Numbered from the stretch's first letter, positions 38,568 to 47,831 are shown. The stretch: DNA of 64,000 nucleotides from Haematobacter genomosp. 1 (GCF_002196855.1 NZ_NIPW01000011.1:62001-126000), one strand, 5' to 3'. Notes: generated by a model not told the origin, from the sequence alone. Translations and numbers: made by a program.

Positions 38568-39393
38568 GCATCCGGCGGGTCATCGCATCGGTCTTGTAGG
38601 TGGTGTCCTCAAAGGCGGAGACGCGGGTGATCTTGGAGAAGTTGCCCGACAGGAAGACCTCATCGGCCTTGCGGAAATCGTCGAGCGTCAGGATGGTCTC
38701 ATGCACCGTGAGACCCGCGGCACGGGCATTGGCGATGTGACGGGCGCGGGTGATGCCGGAAAGGAACGTGCCGTTGGCGATTGGGGTGAACAGCTCGCCA
38801 TCCCGCACCATGAACACGTTGGCCGTCGCCGTTTCGGCGACATTCCCGAGCGCGTCCTGCACCAGCGCATTGCCGAAGCCCTTGGCCTGCGCCTCCACCA
38901 GCATCCGCGCGTTGTTCGGATAGAGGCAGCCCGCCTTGGCATTGGTCACGTTGTCGGCCAGCACCGGGCGCCGGAAGGAGGTCGTGGTCAGCGTGGTGGA
39001 GGAGGTGATCGGCGGCATGGCCACTTCCTCAAGGCTGATGGCGAAGCCGGTTTCGCCCTTCAGCGGCGCGACGCCCAGCTCGCTGCCGTGGATCGCCCAG
39101 TACATCGGCCGGATATAGACAGCCGCGTTCGGCCCGTAGGACTTCAGCCCGTCGAGCACGATGTCCACCATCTCGCCCGCATCGACGTTCGGCGTGATCA
39201 TCAGCGCTTCGGCGGAGCGGTTCAGCCGGGCGCAGTGGGTGTCGAGGTCGGGCGTGATCCCTTCGAACAGGCGGGCACCGTCGAACACGCTCGACCCCTG
39301 CCACATGCCGTGATCGGCGGCACGCATCACCGGAATGTCGCCGTCATGCCAGGTGCCGTTGAAGTAAGTGCGGATATTGGTTCCGAATGCCAT
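38521..39393 (-). CDS. ilvE: Branched-chain amino acid aminotransferase
   Basis: This 290-residue fold-type IV PLP aminotransferase performs the last step of leucine, isoleucine and valine synthesis. It shows FDGARLFEGI, the arginine motif YIRPMYW, the PLP-lysine region VTNAKAGCLYPNNARMLVEAQAKGFGNALVQDALGNVAETATANVFMV, and the late TFLSGITRARHI. ATG 39393 has AAGGAG upstream and fits the family length. D-amino-acid or 4-amino-4-deoxychorismate enzymes share the fold, but the motifs favour IlvE. The gene is the last intact one before the mobile-element region. Confidence 0.93.
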   Translation of the reverse strand: MAFGTNIRTYFNGTWHDGDIPVMRAADHGMWQGSSVFDGARLFEGITPDLDTHCARLNRSAEALMITPNVDAGEMVDIVLDGLKSYGPNAAVYIRPMYWAIHGSELGVAPLKGETGFAISLEEVAMPPITSSTTLTTTSFRRPVLADNVTNAKAGCLYPNNARMLVEAQAKGFGNALVQDALGNVAETATANVFMVRDGELFTPIANGTFLSGITRARHIANARAAGLTVHETILTLDDFRKADEVFLSGNFSKITRVSAFEDTTYKTDAMTRRMRDIYWDWAHSTAAAA

Positions 39394-39802
39394 GGCAAGC
39401 TCCTTCAGTCGCGATGGGTAAAGCACTTTGGCCCGCCGGGGTCCAGAGCGACGCTGGGTGCCAAGCCGCGTACCGGCGGGGGAGTTTGCGCGCTGCCGTG
39501 AGATCGTTGCAATTGTTCGAACTGGCGTGAATCCATGCGCCCGGTGCACTATCGGTAAAGGCTGTCCAATGCTCAGGGGACTCTACCCCGTACAAGGGCC
39601 CTGTATAAGTACAAGGGCCCTGTATAAACGGCAGAAGTGTCGGGCTCCGAAAAGTGACAGCAAGCGCACCCCCCCCAACTCCGGTCAGCATCGTCAAGGG
39701 CGACTCCTTTCAGGCCCTCGACCGTCGCCAGCTTGTGCCGGCTGGCGAACGTCTTTTGGTTGACGCCCCTGCTGCGCGAGCGTCGCCTGCGATAGCGTAT
39801 CT
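39394..39802. other. Gap upstream of ilvE
   Basis: No supported gene. The ilvE promoter should lie near 39394-39560, but no clear box is seen. The segment carries two tandem 18-bp direct repeats (39591-39627) and a run of eight C at about 39669-39676. Beyond 39640 the sequence looks like disordered mobile-element debris. Confidence 0.6.
39591..39627. repeat. Tandem 18-bp direct repeat
   Basis: TACAAGGGCCCTGTATAA occurs at 39591-39608 and 39610-39627, a 19-bp period. Each copy holds the palindrome AGGGCCCT. It lies between ilvE and the IS256-type remnants. Confidence 0.9.
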
Positions 39803-40086
39803 GATGCTGTCCCTGAGCGTGGTGTAGGTTCTGGCTCAGGTGGTCACCGGCGATGTTCCGGTAGGGTCTGGTTGCTGACACCAACCTGGACCGGAGATTT
39901 CCCGGACGACCACTGACATGATGACCCTGCGCGACCTCGTCGAGAAGACCCCTGACGCGGACCTGCTGCGTGAGATGATTGGCTTTGCCGCCGAACGGCT
40001 GATGGATGGAGGTCGGCGCTGCCACTGGCGCAGCCTGTGGCGAGAAGGACCCGGCGCGGCGGGCGCAGCGCAACGGATACCGCGAC
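39803..40086 (+). mobile_element. Left inverted copy of an IS256-type 5' end
   Basis: This 284-bp segment starts with GATGCTGTCCCTGAGCGTGG, an IS end, followed by the start of an IS256-family transposase ([29 protein letters not shown], from 39918). It stops abruptly within the coding region (about codon 50) where it meets the opposite-strand copy. It is the exact inverse of 40457-40740. Confidence 0.8.
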
Positions 40087-40625
40087 AGAGACGATCCGTC
40101 CTCCGCGCCGGACCTTGAGGCAGGTGGCGTCGATCCGGAGATAGGGCCAATCGCCCTCGAGCGCCCGGTTCAGGGCGCCCGGTTCAGGAAGGCCGGTTCA
40201 GGAAGGCCTTCACCTTGCCGTCGATCTCTTCGCACAGGCGCGAGACCTGGCTCTTCGAGATGCCCGACATGCCCATCGCCTTGCCCAGGTCATCAACCGA
40301 GCGCGTCGGGATGCCTTGAACATAGGCCTCCTGGATCACCGCCGTCAGGGCCTTCTCGGCCATCCGTCGGGGTTCGAGAAAGCCCGGGAAGTCGCTGCCC
40401 TTCCGCAGCTTCGGGATCCGCAGCTCGACGGTCCCGGCACGGGTCTCCCAGTCCCGGTCGCGGTATCCGTTGCGCTGCGCCCGCCGCGCCGGGTCCTTCT
40501 CGCCACAGGCTGCGCCAGTGGCAGCGCCGACCTCCATCCATCAGCCGTTCGGCGGCAAAGCCAATCATCTCACGCAGCAGGTCCGCGTCAGGGGTCTTCT
40601 CGACGAGGTCGCGCAGGGTCATCAT
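40087..40625 (-). pseudogene. Broken IS256-family transposase
   Basis: On the minus strand the transposase begins at 40625 ([13 protein letters not shown]...), shifts frame near 40537, and continues as [84 protein letters not shown]..., clearly IS256-type (Mutator family). A 28-bp insertion of two 14-bp repeats (40161-40202) then creates a stop at 40184. Past it the frame resumes as [21 protein letters not shown], showing the DDE Asp region. It ends at 40087, where the inverted left copy begins. It cannot make active transposase. Confidence 0.85.
40161..40202. repeat. 14-bp tandem repeat inside the broken transposase
   Basis: Three 14-bp steps (GCGCCCGGTTCAGG, GCGCCCGGTTCAGG, AAGGCCGGTTCAGG) lie at 40161-40202. 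Removing the two extra steps restores the transposase frame (KAFLNRALEGDW), so the expansion is the cause of the stop at 40184. Confidence 0.85.
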
Positions 40626-40740
40626 GTCAGTGGTCGTCCGGGAAATCTCCGGTCCAGGTTGGTGTCAGCAACCAGACCCTACCGGAACATCGCCGGTGAC
40701 CACCTGAGCCAGAACCTACACCACGCTCAGGGACAGCATC

Positions 40741-41268
40741 GTATGGCACTTCTGACGTTTTCGGTAGTTCATCAACGCCTGCAATCTCGGATCGATGCTA
40801 CCAGTAACCGGTGATCGGCGGCTGGACAGTCTGTCCTGCGCTGACGTTGGACGATCTGGCCTCGCCTTGAGGGCACATCCGGTCCGGATGGCGAAACCAA
40901 AGCGGTTCTGAACGAGCGCAGGCAAAATCTCTGATCCGGGAGTATGGCGGGGCAGCCCGCAAATCAGGATTGGTGACCGCACGAGGCGCTAACCGGACGC
41001 CGGTCCAGATCAAGAATTACGACACGGGTTGGAGATACCGGCCATCCTTCCGTTACCTTCAAACCGCTGCTACTGGCCTCTCTCCGCTCCGATAAGTCCG
41101 GCTACCGCCTGCATGGCCAGTCCGAAAAGGAAGATATGCGAACCACCGGTTTCGTCAGTGCTGTCCTGCAAGGATGATACTCTGCACAATCCTGACACAG
41201 CGTAGCGATACACTACAGGGCGGAGAGTGTGTCTTGCCACATAACCCTTTGATCTTGTAGGGTATTTA
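40741..41268. other. Non-coding region between the IS remnant and tRNA-Asn
   Basis: About 530 bp without a supported gene. Base composition is lower in GC than the surrounding genes (stretches such as CAAGAATTACGACACGG), which suggests foreign or decayed DNA. No repeat larger than about 10 bp was found by eye. Confidence 0.5.
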
Positions 41269-41343
41269 TGGCTCCGGCGGTAGGGATCGAACCTACGACC
41301 AATTGATTAACAGTCAACTGCTCTACCGCTGAGCTACGCCGGA
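41269..41343 (-). tRNA. tRNA-Asn (GUU)
   Basis: The acceptor stem TCCGGCG / CGCCGGA, the D-loop TAGCTCAGCGGTAGAGCA, the anticodon stem-loop CAGTTGACTGTTAATCAATTG (20-base core; anticodon GTT) and the T-arm AGGTTCGATCCCT are present on the minus strand. The bases after the acceptor, GCCA, could encode the CCA end. It borders the IS-damaged region. Confidence 0.96.
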
Positions 41344-41418
41344 ACACGGGGGCGGTATAGCGGGGGGTGCGGGGGCTGTCCAGAGGCAAAAGACAACTTT
41401 TCCGCACCCTCCCGAAGC

Positions 41419-44400
41419 TTATTCCGCGACGTCCGCGAGGAGAGCCGCATTGCCCCCGGAAGCGGTGGTATCCACGCAGAGATGGCGTTCGATCAGCACG
41501 TGACCTGCGTCCGGCTCAGTGGTGATGAGGGGCAGGATCTGCCCCTTGCGCGCGGCGAGCGCCCTGCCATAGGCACGCCCCCCTGCCGCATCGCCCCACC
41601 AGAGCGCGCCGGAGAATCCGTTCATCCCGGTAAGCGCATCAGGCGGCAGGTGCCCGCTGACCAAAACTGCCCTTCCCCCCAGACGCTCCACCGCCGCCTT
41701 CTGATCCGCCCGGGCGGCATCGCCGGGGCCGAGGCAGAGGACGGGCCCGCGCGCACGGAGGCCGAGCCGGTTCGACTCGCCCGTGGGGCCCGGCATCAGC
41801 CGTGTATCTTCTGCGATAGCGGAGGAGCGGGAGAGCGCGGCGCGGAGAGACGCGAGATCCGCACCCGCGCTGTCGGCGCTGCCCGCCGCGGGAGCGGGGA
41901 AACGCGTGAAGCGGGCGAGGTAGTTCGGCCCACCCGCCTTGGGGCCGGTGCCCGAAAGACCTTCGCCGCCAAAGGGTTGCGAGCCGACGACTGCACCGAT
42001 CTGGTTGCGGTTGACGTAGATGTTGCCCACGTGGATACGCTCCACCACCTCCTGCACCCGGTCGTCGATCCGGGTGTGCAGGCCGAAGGTCAGCCCGTAA
42101 CCGGTGGCGTTGATCGCATCGATCACGCCATCGATCTCACCCGCGCGGAATGTGGCGAGGTGCAGGACAGGGCCGAAGACCTCCTCGCCGATATCGGCGA
42201 TGGAGGAGACACGGATGACGGCGGGCGCGATGAAATGGCCGGTTCCGGGGGCGGAGACATCTTTCAGCAGCCGCCCTTCGCTGCGCGCCCGGGCGACATG
42301 GGCGGCGATGCCCGCGGCGGCTTCGGCGTCGATCACCGGGCCGACATCGGTGGCCAGCGTCCATGGGTTGCCGAGCGCAAGCTCATCCATCGCGCCGAAG
42401 AGCATATGCGTGATGCTGGGCGCGACATCCTCCTGCACGTAAAGACAGCGGAGCGCGGAGCAGCGCTGCCCGGCGGACTGGAAGGCGGAGGCGACGATGT
42501 CGCGGACGGCCTGCTCGGGGAGAGCGGTGGAATCCACGATCATCGCGTTCAGGCCGCCGGTCTCCGCGATCAGCGGCGCGCCGGGGGAGAGATGTTCCGC
42601 CATTGCCCCGCGGATGGCCAGCGCGGTGTCCGTGGAGCCGGTGAAGGCCACACCGTCGATCCGCGGATCGGAGGTGAGCCGCGCGCCCACCCCGCCGTCG
42701 CCCGGCAGCAGTTGCAGGGCCGTTGCGGGAACCCCCGCCTTCAACAGAAGCTCCACCGCAAGCGCGGCGATGAGCGGGGTCTGCTCTGCCGGCTTCGCAA
42801 TCACTGCGTTTCCGGCGGCGAGCGCCGCGGCGATCTGGCCGGTGAAGATGGCGAGCGGGAAGTTCCACGGAGAGATGCAGGCGAAAGTGCCCCGGGCAGG
42901 GTGGGGAAGGGCCGCCGCACCTTCGGCATAGTAGCGCAGGAAATCCGCGGCCTCCCGCAGTTCGGCGACTGCATCGGCCTGCGTCTTTCCGGCCTCCCGC
43001 GCGAGCAGGGCGAAGAGGCGGCCGAAATCGGCCTCGTAGAGATCGGCCGCGTGTTTCAGCACGGCGGTGCGGTCTTCGGCGGGGGCGTTCCATGGTCGGG
43101 CCGCATCGAGAGCCGCTTCCACCTGATCGGGCGTGGCGAACAGTGCGGTGCCGACCGCGTCCGTCGGATCGGCGGGGTTCATCACGGTGACGGGATCGCC
43201 ACCCTCCACCGCCCGGGCGAGGATCGGCGCAGCGCGGAACCGGGCGGCAAGGAACGGCGCGCGCGCGGCCTCGATCCGGGCAAGATCGCCCGCATCGGTT
43301 AGATCGAAGCCGCGTGAATTGCCACGGCTGGGCTCGAATATCCCGGCAGGGCGGCGGATCACCGGGTTGTGGGCATCGGCCAGATGCGCCTCCACCTCCG
43401 CAAACGGATCGGCGGCAACGGTTTCGGCGGGCACGTCCTCATCGACGATCTGGTTCACGAAGGAGGAGTTCGCCCCGTTTTCCAGCAGACGGCGGACGAG
43501 ATAGGCCAAGAGGTCGCGATGCGCCCCGACCGGAGCATAGATGCGGCAGCGCGTGCCCTCCCGCTCATGCACGATGTCGTGGAGACGCTCTCCCATGCCG
43601 TGCAGGCGCTGGAACTCGAAGGCGTCGCGGTCGGTCGACATGTCGAGGATGGCGGCGACGGTATGGGCGTTGTGGCCTGCGAACTGGGGATAAATCCGGT
43701 CGGTCATGCCGAGCAGCTTGCGCGCATTGGCGATATAGCTCACATCGGTCGCGGCCTTGCGGGTAAAGACGGGGAAGCCGTCCAGCCCCAGAACCTGCGC
43801 GCGCTTGATCTCGCTGTCCCAGTAGGCGCCCTTCACCAGACGCACCATGATCCTGCGGTCGAGCCGGGTCGCAAGGTCGTAGAGGCGGTCGATCACCGGG
43901 CCGCACCGCTTGCCATAGGCCTGAACGACCACGCCGAACCCGTCCCAGCCTTTCAGCGCGGGGTCGGACAGAACCGCCTCGATCACGTCGAGGGAAAGGG
44001 TCAGCCGGTCCGCTTCTTCCGCATCGACGTTGAAGCCGAGGTTCGCCGCGCGGGCGAGACCGGCCAGCGCCCGGACGCGGGGCACCAGCTCCTCCATCAC
44101 GCGCGCGCGCTTTGCCACTTCGTAGCGCGGATGCAGGGCGGAGAATTTCACCGAGATGCCGGGATTGGACCGGATGTCGCTGCCCTTCGCTGCGGCGGCG
44201 ATCGCCGTGATCGCGCGGGAATAGTCGAGGTGATAGCGGCGGGCGTCCGCCTCCGTCCGCGCGGCCTCTCCCAGCATGTCGTAGGAATAGGTGAAGCCCT
44301 TCGCCTCCATCCCCTCGGCGCGTTTCATGGCGGACTGGATGGTCTCGCCAAGGACGAACTGGCGCCCCATCTCCTTCATCGCGCGGGAGACGGCGCCCCG

Positions 44401-44868
44401 GATCACCGGCTCTCCGAGACGCCGCACCGCGGCCCGGAGGTGGCCCGCCACGCCCGGCTCCCGCTCATCCAGCACGCGCCCTGTCAGCATCAACGCCCAG
44501 GTGGAGGCATTGACGAGGCTGGAGGAGGATTTGCCCAGATGCCTGCCCCAGTCGGACGGGGCGATCTTGTCCTCGATCAGCGCATCCATCGTTTCAGCGT
44601 CCGGCACGCGCAGCAGCGCCTCCGCCAGACACATGAGCGAGATACCCTCATCCGTGGACAGGCCGTATTCGGCCAGAAACACTTCCATCAGGCCGGGTTT
44701 CGCGCTCTGGCGGATCAGGCGGACCAGCTCCGCCCCTCTGGCGGCGATGCGGGCGCGGTCGCCGGGCGACAGGTGCGCCTCCTCCGCCAGCCGGGAGAGG
44801 AGGGGGCCTTCCTCCGCCAGCCTCAGGGCTTCGATCTTCATCTGGAGGTCCATCACCGTGTCGCGCAT
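41419..44868 (-). CDS. putA: Bifunctional proline dehydrogenase / pyrroline-5-carboxylate dehydrogenase
   Basis: This 1149-residue enzyme oxidises proline to glutamate. It has the FAD-binding PRODH barrel (about residues 150-460; LVKGAYWDSEIKRAQ, TVAAILDM) and the NAD-dependent ALDH domain (about 520-1000; catalytic Glu in IAETGGLNAMIVD, catalytic Cys in FQSAGQRCSALRC). A C-terminal PutA-specific domain follows. It lacks the N-terminal ribbon-helix-helix domain of the E. coli-type trifunctional protein, consistent with separate control by the divergent Lrp-type PutR. ATG 44868 has GGGAGA upstream; the long open extension beyond it overlaps putR and is rejected. Confidence 0.96.
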   Translation of the reverse strand: MRDTVMDLQMKIEALRLAEEGPLLSRLAEEAHLSPGDRARIAARGAELVRLIRQSAKPGLMEVFLAEYGLSTDEGISLMCLAEALLRVPDAETMDALIEDKIAPSDWGRHLGKSSSSLVNASTWALMLTGRVLDEREPGVAGHLRAAVRRLGEPVIRGAVSRAMKEMGRQFVLGETIQSAMKRAEGMEAKGFTYSYDMLGEAARTEADARRYHLDYSRAITAIAAAAKGSDIRSNPGISVKFSALHPRYEVAKRARVMEELVPRVRALAGLARAANLGFNVDAEEADRLTLSLDVIEAVLSDPALKGWDGFGVVVQAYGKRCGPVIDRLYDLATRLDRRIMVRLVKGAYWDSEIKRAQVLGLDGFPVFTRKAATDVSYIANARKLLGMTDRIYPQFAGHNAHTVAAILDMSTDRDAFEFQRLHGMGERLHDIVHEREGTRCRIYAPVGAHRDLLAYLVRRLLENGANSSFVNQIVDEDVPAETVAADPFAEVEAHLADAHNPVIRRPAGIFEPSRGNSRGFDLTDAGDLARIEAARAPFLAARFRAAPILARAVEGGDPVTVMNPADPTDAVGTALFATPDQVEAALDAARPWNAPAEDRTAVLKHAADLYEADFGRLFALLAREAGKTQADAVAELREAADFLRYYAEGAAALPHPARGTFACISPWNFPLAIFTGQIAAALAAGNAVIAKPAEQTPLIAALAVELLLKAGVPATALQLLPGDGGVGARLTSDPRIDGVAFTGSTDTALAIRGAMAEHLSPGAPLIAETGGLNAMIVDSTALPEQAVRDIVASAFQSAGQRCSALRCLYVQEDVAPSITHMLFGAMDELALGNPWTLATDVGPVIDAEAAAGIAAHVARARSEGRLLKDVSAPGTGHFIAPAVIRVSSIADIGEEVFGPVLHLATFRAGEIDGVIDAINATGYGLTFGLHTRIDDRVQEVVERIHVGNIYVNRNQIGAVVGSQPFGGEGLSGTGPKAGGPNYLARFTRFPAPAAGSADSAGADLASLRAALSRSSAIAEDTRLMPGPTGESNRLGLRARGPVLCLGPGDAARADQKAAVERLGGRAVLVSGHLPPDALTGMNGFSGALWWGDAAGGRAYGRALAARKGQILPLITTEPDAGHVLIERHLCVDTTASGGNAALLADVAE

Positions 44869-44901
44869 CCGCTTTCTCCCGTTATCTGCCCATGATACAC
44901 C

Positions 44902-44913
44902 CCTTCGAGAAGG
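44902..44913. promoter_or_regulatory. Palindrome in the putA-putR intergenic region
   Basis: CCTTCGAGAAGG at 44902-44913 is a perfect palindrome in the 78-bp shared promoter region between divergent putA and putR. It is a candidate PutR operator, but the site of this regulator is not known to me. Confidence 0.4.
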
Positions 44914-44946
44914 CGGATCGCCTGCAGTCAGCACAAGGACAGGCCG

Positions 44947-45456
44947 ATGGACCGAAAAGTGGCCGCGCCCCGGTTCGATATGGAAAGCGACGATCTGGAC
45001 CGTTTCGACCGGGCCATCCTGCGGTCCCTGTCGGTGGACGGGCGGCTGCCGGTGACGGAACTGGCGCGCAAGGTGGGCCTGTCGAAATCGCCCGTGCAGG
45101 CGAGGGTGAAGCGGCTTGAGGAGGCGGGCTACATCAAGGGCTACCGCGCCGTGCTGGATCCGATCCGGCTCGGCCTTGCCCATGTCGCCTTTGTCGAGGT
45201 CCGGCTTTCGGACACGCGGGAGGCGGCCTTGCAAGCGTTCAACCGCGCGGTGCAGTTGATCCCGGAGGTGGAGGAGTGCCACATGATGGCCGCCTCCTTC
45301 GACTATCTGCTGAAGGTGCGGACAGGCGACATCGCCGACTATCGCGCCGTGCTGGGGGAAAAGCTGTCCACCCTGCCGCATGTCGCCTCCACCTCGACCT
45401 TCGTCGCGATGGAGGCGGTGAAGGACGAATCCCCCGTGTTCAGTGGCGGGCCTTGA
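44947..45456 (+). CDS. putR: Lrp/AsnC family regulator (PutR-type)
   Basis: This 169-residue protein has an N-terminal winged helix (DLDRFDRAILRSLSVDGRLPVTELARKVGLSKSPVQARVKRLEEAGYIKGYRAVLD) and a C-terminal RAM/Lrp sensor domain (FVEVRLSDTREAALQAFNRAVQLIPEVEECHMMAASFDYLLKVRTGDIADYRAVLGEKLSTLPHVASTSTFVAMEAV). Its divergent position from putA, 78 bp apart, matches PutR of Agrobacterium and Rhodobacter, a proline-responsive activator of putA. Its 3' end overlaps the opposite-strand gene by 17 bp. Confidence 0.93.
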   Translation: MDRKVAAPRFDMESDDLDRFDRAILRSLSVDGRLPVTELARKVGLSKSPVQARVKRLEEAGYIKGYRAVLDPIRLGLAHVAFVEVRLSDTREAALQAFNRAVQLIPEVEECHMMAASFDYLLKVRTGDIADYRAVLGEKLSTLPHVASTSTFVAMEAVKDESPVFSGGP

Positions 45457-46654
45457 GCACCGTCTCGTCCCCCGCCTTCAGCAGCAGCGCCCCATCGTCA
45501 GAAAAGTCGAAGCCCGTGACGCTCGCCAGCGCGTCGAGGAACTTGCGCTCCTGATCCATCAGGGCGGGCGCACAGGCCATCATCGTCGCGCCCGCCTGCC
45601 GGAAGCGCAGCGACTCCCCCGTCAGTTCGTAGCCCGCGAAGTAGCTGTTGCAACCGGCACGCCCCGAGACACGCCCGTTGGCGAAGGTAAGGGTGACGTG
45701 CGAACTGTCGATGATGCCGCCGCCGCCGATATCCTCCACCACCCAGTCCTGCCCGGTAAGAAGGTCTTCGGGCGCGCCGCCGCAGCCCTTGAACTCCCGC
45801 TCCCCGGCCATCAGCGTCACCTGGCGGGGATAGGGCATCCCGGTCATGGAGTCCCGGCAGAGCGCGTCGGCGATTGCCAGAACCACGCCCTTTCCGCCGG
45901 TGTAGCGGCGCCCCTGCGGCATCACCTCCGCCGCGGAAAGGCGCCCCGAGACGCTGTCCCCCTCCTGCGGGGTGAAGGTGAAGCTGCCATCGGTCAGCGT
46001 GAGGCTCCAGCCCGGTTCATTGCCCCGTGCCACGAAATCGGCATTGGCGGTGCTGTCTATGTCGATATGGCATTCGGGAAGCGCCCCGCCGCCGATACTC
46101 ACGGTGACGGCCGGCCCCTTGCTCCAGACGAAGGTTCCCGGATCGTCCTCCGCCTCGTACTTCGCGCCGGAGGCGGTTCTGGCCTCATGAAGATCGTAGT
46201 AATCCGCGCCGATCCGCAGGCGCGCACCGTCGTTGATGAAGCCGATCTCCACCAGCCGGTCACCACAGCGATAGGTGGAGGCAAAGCCCATCGACAGGTG
46301 CTGATGCATCATGAGAGGAGGGACGGCCACCGGGCCGCTTCCCGTGGCGATCGGCGCGGGATCGGAAACCCACATCACCTCTCCTCCGAGCTGGATGGCG
46401 CCGCGCAGCATCAGCGGAATATCGGTCGGTCCCTTGATATCGAATGGGATCGGCACCTGCCGCCCTTCCGTCCCGATATCCCGCGCCGCGACGACCCGTC
46501 CCGTCTCGTCGCGCAGCTCCAGACTTGCGACAGCGCCGTCCGGCAGGGCGACCCGCTCCCGGTAGGTGAGTTCTCCCGTCACGTCGCGCTGCTGGGCAAA
46601 GGCGGCCCCTCCCGCGATCACCGCGGCCAGGGTTGCGCAGGACAAAAGACGCAT
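45440..46654 (-). CDS. Multi-domain exported YbaY-MliC-META protein
   Basis: This 404-residue protein has a signal peptide (MRLLSCATLAAVIAGGAAFAQ). By eye, four modules follow: a YbaY/type III pilotin-like domain (about residues 22-110; VTGELTYRERVALPDGAVASLELRD); an MliC-like lysozyme-inhibitor domain (about 125-200; STYRCGDRLVEIGFIND...GAKYEAEDDPGTFVWSKGPAVTVSIGG); a COG3650-like segment (about 205-300; NADFVARGNEPGWSLTL, CRDSMTGMPYPRQVTLMAG); and a C-terminal META/HslJ domain (about 300-404; WVVEDIGGGGIIDSSHVTLTFANGRVSGRAGCNSYFAGYE). It is probably a periplasmic or surface stress-protection protein. It is divergent from selD. Confidence 0.82.
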   Translation of the reverse strand: MRLLSCATLAAVIAGGAAFAQQRDVTGELTYRERVALPDGAVASLELRDETGRVVAARDIGTEGRQVPIPFDIKGPTDIPLMLRGAIQLGGEVMWVSDPAPIATGSGPVAVPPLMMHQHLSMGFASTYRCGDRLVEIGFINDGARLRIGADYYDLHEARTASGAKYEAEDDPGTFVWSKGPAVTVSIGGGALPECHIDIDSTANADFVARGNEPGWSLTLTDGSFTFTPQEGDSVSGRLSAAEVMPQGRRYTGGKGVVLAIADALCRDSMTGMPYPRQVTLMAGEREFKGCGGAPEDLLTGQDWVVEDIGGGGIIDSSHVTLTFANGRVSGRAGCNSYFAGYELTGESLRFRQAGATMMACAPALMDQERKFLDALASVTGFDFSDDGALLLKAGDETVLKARH

Positions 46655-46775
46655 GGCGTCCCTCCTTCATGTGTTCCACACAGGAATATAGCGGGAGAGT
46701 GCCGGAGGCAAAGCAGGCCTCGACCCCGGCCCGGCCGCGTGCGAGACTTCGCGGGTTGAGAACGGAGCTTTCGCC

Positions 46776-47831
46776 ATGTCCGACCAGATCCTTTCCGAAC
46801 CCCGGCTCACCTCGCTCGCGCATGGAGGCGGCTGCGGCTGCAAGCTCGCGCCCTCCGTCCTGCGCGACCTGCTGGCCGAACAGCCGCTGGCGCAGGCCTT
46901 CCCGCAGCTTCTGGTGGGCAACGAAGGCTCGGACGACGCGGCGGTCTGGCAGGTGGATGACAGGACCTGCGTGATCGCCACGACGGATTTCTTCATGCCG
47001 ATGGTGGATGATCCGCGCGATTTCGGGCGTATCGCCGCGACAAACGCGATTTCCGACATCTACGCCATGGGTGGGCGGCCGATCATGGCGCTCGCCATTC
47101 TCGGCATGCCGATCGACAAGCTCTCCGTCGGGACTGTCCGGGCCATTCTGGCGGGCGGCGCGGAGACCTGTGCGGAGGCGGGCATTCCTGTTGCGGGGGG
47201 TCACTCCATCGACGCGCCGGAGCCGATCTACGGTCTTGCCGTCATCGGGCTGGCCACGCCGGAGGATATCCGTCGCAACGGCGGCGCGCGGGTGGGCGAC
47301 AAGCTCATCCTCACGAAGGGGCTGGGCGTCGGCATCTATTCCGCCGCCATCAAGAAGGGCGTCCTGCCGCCCGGCGGTTATGAAGAGATGATCGCGACGA
47401 CGACGCTTCTCAACCGGATCGGCGGAGAGCTTTCCCGCGACCCGGCGGTGCATGCGATCACCGATGTCACCGGCTTCGGCATTCTGGGGCATGGGCTGGA
47501 GATGGCAAAGGGCGCGGGCCTGGCGCTGCGCCTCGGGATGGGTGATCTGCCGTTCCTTGCCCATGCTGAAGCGCTGGCCGAAGGCGGGCTGGCGACCGGC
47601 GCATCGGCCCGGAACTGGGCCAGCTATGGCGGGGACGTGTTGTTGCCGGAGGGTGTGCCCGACTGGCGGGTGAAGCTTCTCACCGACCCGCAGACCTCTG
47701 GCGGGCTGCTGGTCGCCGTCGCGCCGGAGGCGGCAGAGACAATGCTCGCCCGCATCCGCGCCGCAGGCTATGACCGTGCGAGCCTTGTCGGCGAGGTGAC
47801 GGATGGTCCGGTGCGCGTGGAAGTCGTCTGA
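46776..47831 (+). CDS. selD: Selenide, water dikinase
   Basis: This 351-residue protein makes selenophosphate from selenide and ATP for selenocysteine or selenouridine. The N-terminal [11 protein letters not shown] carries the catalytic Cys20 and Lys23 equivalents; the protein uses Cys, not selenocysteine. The ATP-binding part [11 protein letters not shown]... [39 protein letters not shown] is the conserved AIR-synthase-type fold, and [14 protein letters not shown] is near the end. No selA, selB or mnmH gene is nearby, so its use must lie elsewhere in the genome. tRNA-Gln follows on the opposite strand. Confidence 0.96.
   Translation: MSDQILSEPRLTSLAHGGGCGCKLAPSVLRDLLAEQPLAQAFPQLLVGNEGSDDAAVWQVDDRTCVIATTDFFMPMVDDPRDFGRIAATNAISDIYAMGGRPIMALAILGMPIDKLSVGTVRAILAGGAETCAEAGIPVAGGHSIDAPEPIYGLAVIGLATPEDIRRNGGARVGDKLILTKGLGVGIYSAAIKKGVLPPGGYEEMIATTTLLNRIGGELSRDPAVHAITDVTGFGILGHGLEMAKGAGLALRLGMGDLPFLAHAEALAEGGLATGASARNWASYGGDVLLPEGVPDWRVKLLTDPQTSGGLLVAVAPEAAETMLARIRAAGYDRASLVGEVTDGPVRVEVV

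Larger units (their letters stand above)
39803..40740. repeat. 284-bp perfect inverted repeat around the IS remnant
   Basis: Arms 39803-40086 and 40457-40740 are identical in opposite orientation over all the bases I compared by eye, separated by 370 bp. Both arms share the same frameshift, so the frameshift predates the inverted duplication. The whole can fold into a large cruciform. Confidence 0.8.

Noticed and set aside
41482-43302. Long open frame (606 codons) on the plus strand within putA
   Set aside because: Antisense to a confident PutA; composition is typical of a shadow frame.
46670-46682. TGTGT-TCC-ACACA inverted repeat between the META protein gene and selD
   Set aside because: Five-base arms are expected by chance in this length; nothing else supports an operator.
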